64,000 bases of DNA, taken from positions 744,001-808,000 of the forward strand of contig NZ_CP119424.1 in NCBI RefSeq assembly GCF_029223585.1. Reading direction: 5' to 3'. The translations under genes were made by a program, and so were the position numbers. Each line of letters opens with the position of its first letter. The first letter of the stretch is position 1. Positions 61,984-64,000 of this stretch are shown piece after piece. Source of the stretch: Photobacterium sp. DA100. GTDB lineage: Bacteria; Pseudomonadota; Gammaproteobacteria; Enterobacterales; Vibrionaceae. The notes beneath the pieces were generated by a model. The model was not told the DNA's origin, searched no databases, and saw only the letters and a list, made by a program, of their open reading frames with translations.

Positions 61984-62016
61984 AGTTCTATTCCTGCTGC
62001 TAACGATGAAAAATTA

Positions 62017-62271
62017 TCAATCGCCTATGCCACTAATGATGTCTTTGCTCTTCACTTTCTTCTGTTCAGTGCCTTTTTTCTCGAGGAGAAATGATTTACT
62101 GGCTTTTTTGCCGCTGAACGTCGGTGAACCCAATGGCACCCTGTTCTCGGCCAGAGGATCAACTGTTTGCATTCTGACCATTTTATTTAAGCTGTTGCCC
62201 AATGCGGGTTCACCGCTCCAAGAGGCGTGGCAAAAAACTAGGGCTGCAATTGTCACGTAATTGATATTCAT
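62017..62271 (-). CDS. small exported protein of the Tad locus
   Basis: An 84-residue protein with a signal peptide (MNINYVTIAALVFCHASWSG) and a basic, Lys/Ser-rich mature part (KKASKSF, KKGTEQKKVKSKD). It is not RcpB, which is an OmpA-like protein, and I do not recognise it. It sits between the secretin gene (23 bases upstream) and the tadG-like gene (33 bases downstream) with AGAGGG before its ATG, so it is a true member of the operon. Confidence 0.65.
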   Translation of the reverse strand: MNINYVTIAALVFCHASWSGEPALGNSLNKMVRMQTVDPLAENRVPLGSPTFSGKKASKSFLLEKKGTEQKKVKSKDIISGIGD

Positions 62272-62294
62272 TTTGTTTATCCCTCTAGCTATCT

Positions 62295-63770
62295 TTACAA
62301 GCTGTGGCCAAATTGCCCCTCAGAGCCCGCACTTGGCGAAAGCGTCACAGAAGATGTCGGTGTTGCCTGACGGTATGCGTTGTTTTCATTACTTTGTTTT
62401 AGCTCGCTCATGCGGCCCAATAGATAAAACTCCCAATCATTAGGCTCGACAAAACTGTCTGTCGGCAGGGTGAGATCTTGTCTACGCACCGGCTTGGCAA
62501 GTCTTGGAGTAACTAAAATTACCAGTTCAGTTTCACCCTTACGAAATGATTGGCTACGAAAAAGTTGGCCGATGACAGGGAGATCTCCCAAGCCGGGGAG
62601 CTTGTCGACAACATCTGTAACCGTTTCATTCAATAAGCCGGCAATCCCGATGGTTTGGCCATTGCCAAGCTCGACGGTGGTCTTCGCGCTGCGCTTAGAC
62701 AGGGCAGGCACAAAAAACTGGGAAGCGGTCCCGCTCGGCGAGACAGTGACAGCGTTTTGGTTGGTGATTTCACTGACTTCAATGTTAAGTGCAAGGTTGA
62801 TACTGTCACTGGATGAAACGGTCGGAACAAATTGCAATCCGACACCGAACTCCTTGAATTCAATTGTAATATTTTCATCGTTGGGTACGGGGATTGGGAA
62901 TTCACCACCTGATAAAAATTCAGCACTTTCACCGCTAAGTGCAGTCAAGGTTGGTTCGGCAAGCACTTTTGCCAGCCCATTGGTTTTGGCGATACTAAAT
63001 GCGGCGCTAAAAAGGGTACTGCCGCTGAGATAACTGGCGAACAGGCCATTATCTTCAATGTTTAGAGGAGCAGAGATTATTTCAGTTATGATATTTCCTG
63101 CATCGTCAACAGGTGGGACCACCGGAATACTGGCACCACCATTGACCGTACCCCAAGTCCAGTTGCTGTTATTGCGGGCGAAGACAAAATTAGAGTCAAA
63201 TTCTCTGATCAGTGAACGTTGAACTTCAGCGACAGTGACTTCAAGCATGATCTGGTGTGAGCCGCCGACGTTCATCAGGTTGATGATCCCGGTGTCTTTG
63301 CCTGTGAAAGTATTCGCAATTTCCTCAGCCATGGCAATTTTTTCTGCACTGGAAACGTCGCCGCCTAGTACGAGCTTGTTTTGGCTGGTATAGACCGAGA
63401 TTTTCTCTTGCGGCATGAATTCATACAGTTTTGCTTTTAAGGCATTTAAATCGTGTGTGACTTCAACGTCCAATACTGTGATGAGTCTGCCACGTGAATC
63501 CCAAACGATAACATTGGTAGTGCCGAGCGCTTTACCCAGTACATAGATTTTATTGGAACGAAGAATGAGGATGTCTGCTACGTCCGGATTCCCGATAGAG
63601 ATTTTTTTTGCACTACCCGGGATTTCGATCAGCCGAGACTTATGCTGAGGCACTGCTATTGACTGCGTTCTTGCAGCAAAACCTTCACTGCTGAGTAACA
63701 AAGAAAAAAGCACTACTATAACAACGAGTAATGACCTAGATAATGTTAATGAGTTCTGATTGCTTTCCAT
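62295..63770 (-). CDS. rcpA: Tad outer-membrane secretin RcpA/CpaC
   Basis: A 491-residue secretin with a signal peptide, an N-terminal domain (LIEIPGSAKKISIGNPDVADILIL) and BON-like repeats (about 100-165), then the secretin domain with VAEVQRSLIREF, LAEPTLTALSGESAEFLSGGEFPIPV in parts, and the closing PGLGDLPVIGQLFRS. It forms the ring through which the Flp pilus leaves. It is downstream of cpaB and upstream of the small exported protein. Confidence 0.95.
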   Translation of the reverse strand: MESNQNSLTLSRSLLVVIVVLFSLLLSSEGFAARTQSIAVPQHKSRLIEIPGSAKKISIGNPDVADILILRSNKIYVLGKALGTTNVIVWDSRGRLITVLDVEVTHDLNALKAKLYEFMPQEKISVYTSQNKLVLGGDVSSAEKIAMAEEIANTFTGKDTGIINLMNVGGSHQIMLEVTVAEVQRSLIREFDSNFVFARNNSNWTWGTVNGGASIPVVPPVDDAGNIITEIISAPLNIEDNGLFASYLSGSTLFSAAFSIAKTNGLAKVLAEPTLTALSGESAEFLSGGEFPIPVPNDENITIEFKEFGVGLQFVPTVSSSDSINLALNIEVSEITNQNAVTVSPSGTASQFFVPALSKRSAKTTVELGNGQTIGIAGLLNETVTDVVDKLPGLGDLPVIGQLFRSQSFRKGETELVILVTPRLAKPVRRQDLTLPTDSFVEPNDWEFYLLGRMSELKQSNENNAYRQATPTSSVTLSPSAGSEGQFGHSL

Positions 63771-63795
63771 ATCTTATGCTTCCTTGAAAGGCCCG

Positions 63796-64000
63796 CTAAA
63801 TACGAACACTCACACGACTGGTGTCGGTTCCTTTGATAATGGTGACGCTGTCAGTGGTTCTTTGGTAAACCTTAGGTTTTTCTTCTGGGTCATTAGGGTT
63901 ACGCAATGAAAGTTGTAGCTCGCCTTTAGACTTAGCGGTGATCAGCGATTCGGCCTGTTTGGGGGTGAGCTCGAGAGTGACCGCGCGGACAATAATCGGT
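63796..64000 (-). CDS. cpaB: Flp pilus assembly protein CpaB/RcpC, C-terminal part
   Basis: The window ends inside this gene; its last 67 codons are present, to the TAG at 63796-63798. The segment AVTLELTPKQAESLITAKSKGELQLSLRNP is the hallmark C-terminal domain of CpaB/RcpC, a periplasmic SAF-domain protein that may link secretin and peptidoglycan. It begins the visible part of the operon; flp and tadV would lie beyond the window. Confidence 0.85.
   Translation of the reverse strand, partial: PIIVRAVTLELTPKQAESLITAKSKGELQLSLRNPNDPEEKPKVYQRTTDSVTIIKGTDTSRVSVRI

Overview
The window is one chromosomal segment of a marine gamma-proteobacterium. It most likely belongs to the Vibrionaceae (Photobacterium/Vibrio/Grimontia-Enterovibrio group). 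The reasons are the DUF3389 and DUF3081-like small proteins, a ToxR-like membrane regulator, a rhombosortase-type secreted trypsin, a DUF368 (PopT-type) transporter, and PurR, TyrR and TPP control of the enteric/vibrio kind. The genus cannot be fixed from the sequence alone. No rRNA, tRNA, IS element, phage or CRISPR was seen. The only base-composition outlier is an AT-rich O-antigen-ligase-like gene next to a Tad pilus locus.

Layout. 1-4.5 kb (minus): a LysR regulator, a divergent adenosine-deaminase-like enzyme and an AzgA-type purine permease, with a PurR-type operator and a 17-bp dyad between regulator and enzyme; then an M48 lipoprotein protease. 4.6-8 kb: MenI thioesterase, DUF3389, an APH-fold kinase, a lipoprotein with a retropepsin-like domain, and DUF2797. 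8.1-13.3 kb: cytochrome c', cytochrome b561, fatty acid cis/trans isomerase and a ToxR-like regulator. 13.5-18.1 kb: housekeeping and unknown genes (REC-GGDEF, YceH, GIY-YIG, YaeQ, YdcF). 18.1-22.5 kb (minus): a TPP-riboswitch operon thiD-thiZ-thiX-thiY-tenA for thiamine pyrimidine salvage. 22.6-25.4 kb: PhnA/YjdM, a small lipoprotein and a GlyGly-CTERM trypsin. 25.4-28 kb: codB-codA with a distal PurR-like box. 28-32.4 kb: a long intergenic region with an inverted pair of DnaA-box sequences, an orphan response regulator, Lpp, an SCO1 operon and asparaginase II.

32.4-38.5 kb is the most interesting stretch. It holds a DUF368 undecaprenyl-phosphate transporter (popT), a GtrA flippase, a two-component system, a polyprenyl-phosphate glycosyltransferase and an ArnT/PMT-like transferase. 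The two divergent promoter regions (popT/gtrA and response regulator/GT2) share an identical 16-bp element and A-tract half-sites. This suggests that one regulator controls lipid-carrier recycling together with the glycan-modifying enzymes.

38.6-44.3 kb: small hypothetical proteins, a VOC protein, an aromatic aminotransferase, an alpha/beta hydrolase, a YgiW-like OB protein and a CPBP protease. 44.5-47.2 kb: cobU-cobC-cobQ, without cobS. 47.2-51.2 kb: GNAT and a four-gene polar amino acid ABC transporter. 51.4-52.5 kb: aroG with a TyrR box. 52.6-64 kb: the O-antigen-ligase-like gene, then a Tad/Flp pilus operon read on the minus strand. Its order is cpaB (cut by the window edge), rcpA secretin, a small exported protein, tadG-like, two tadE-like, tadZ, tadA, tadB, tadC, tadD, so the minor pilins sit before the motor genes.
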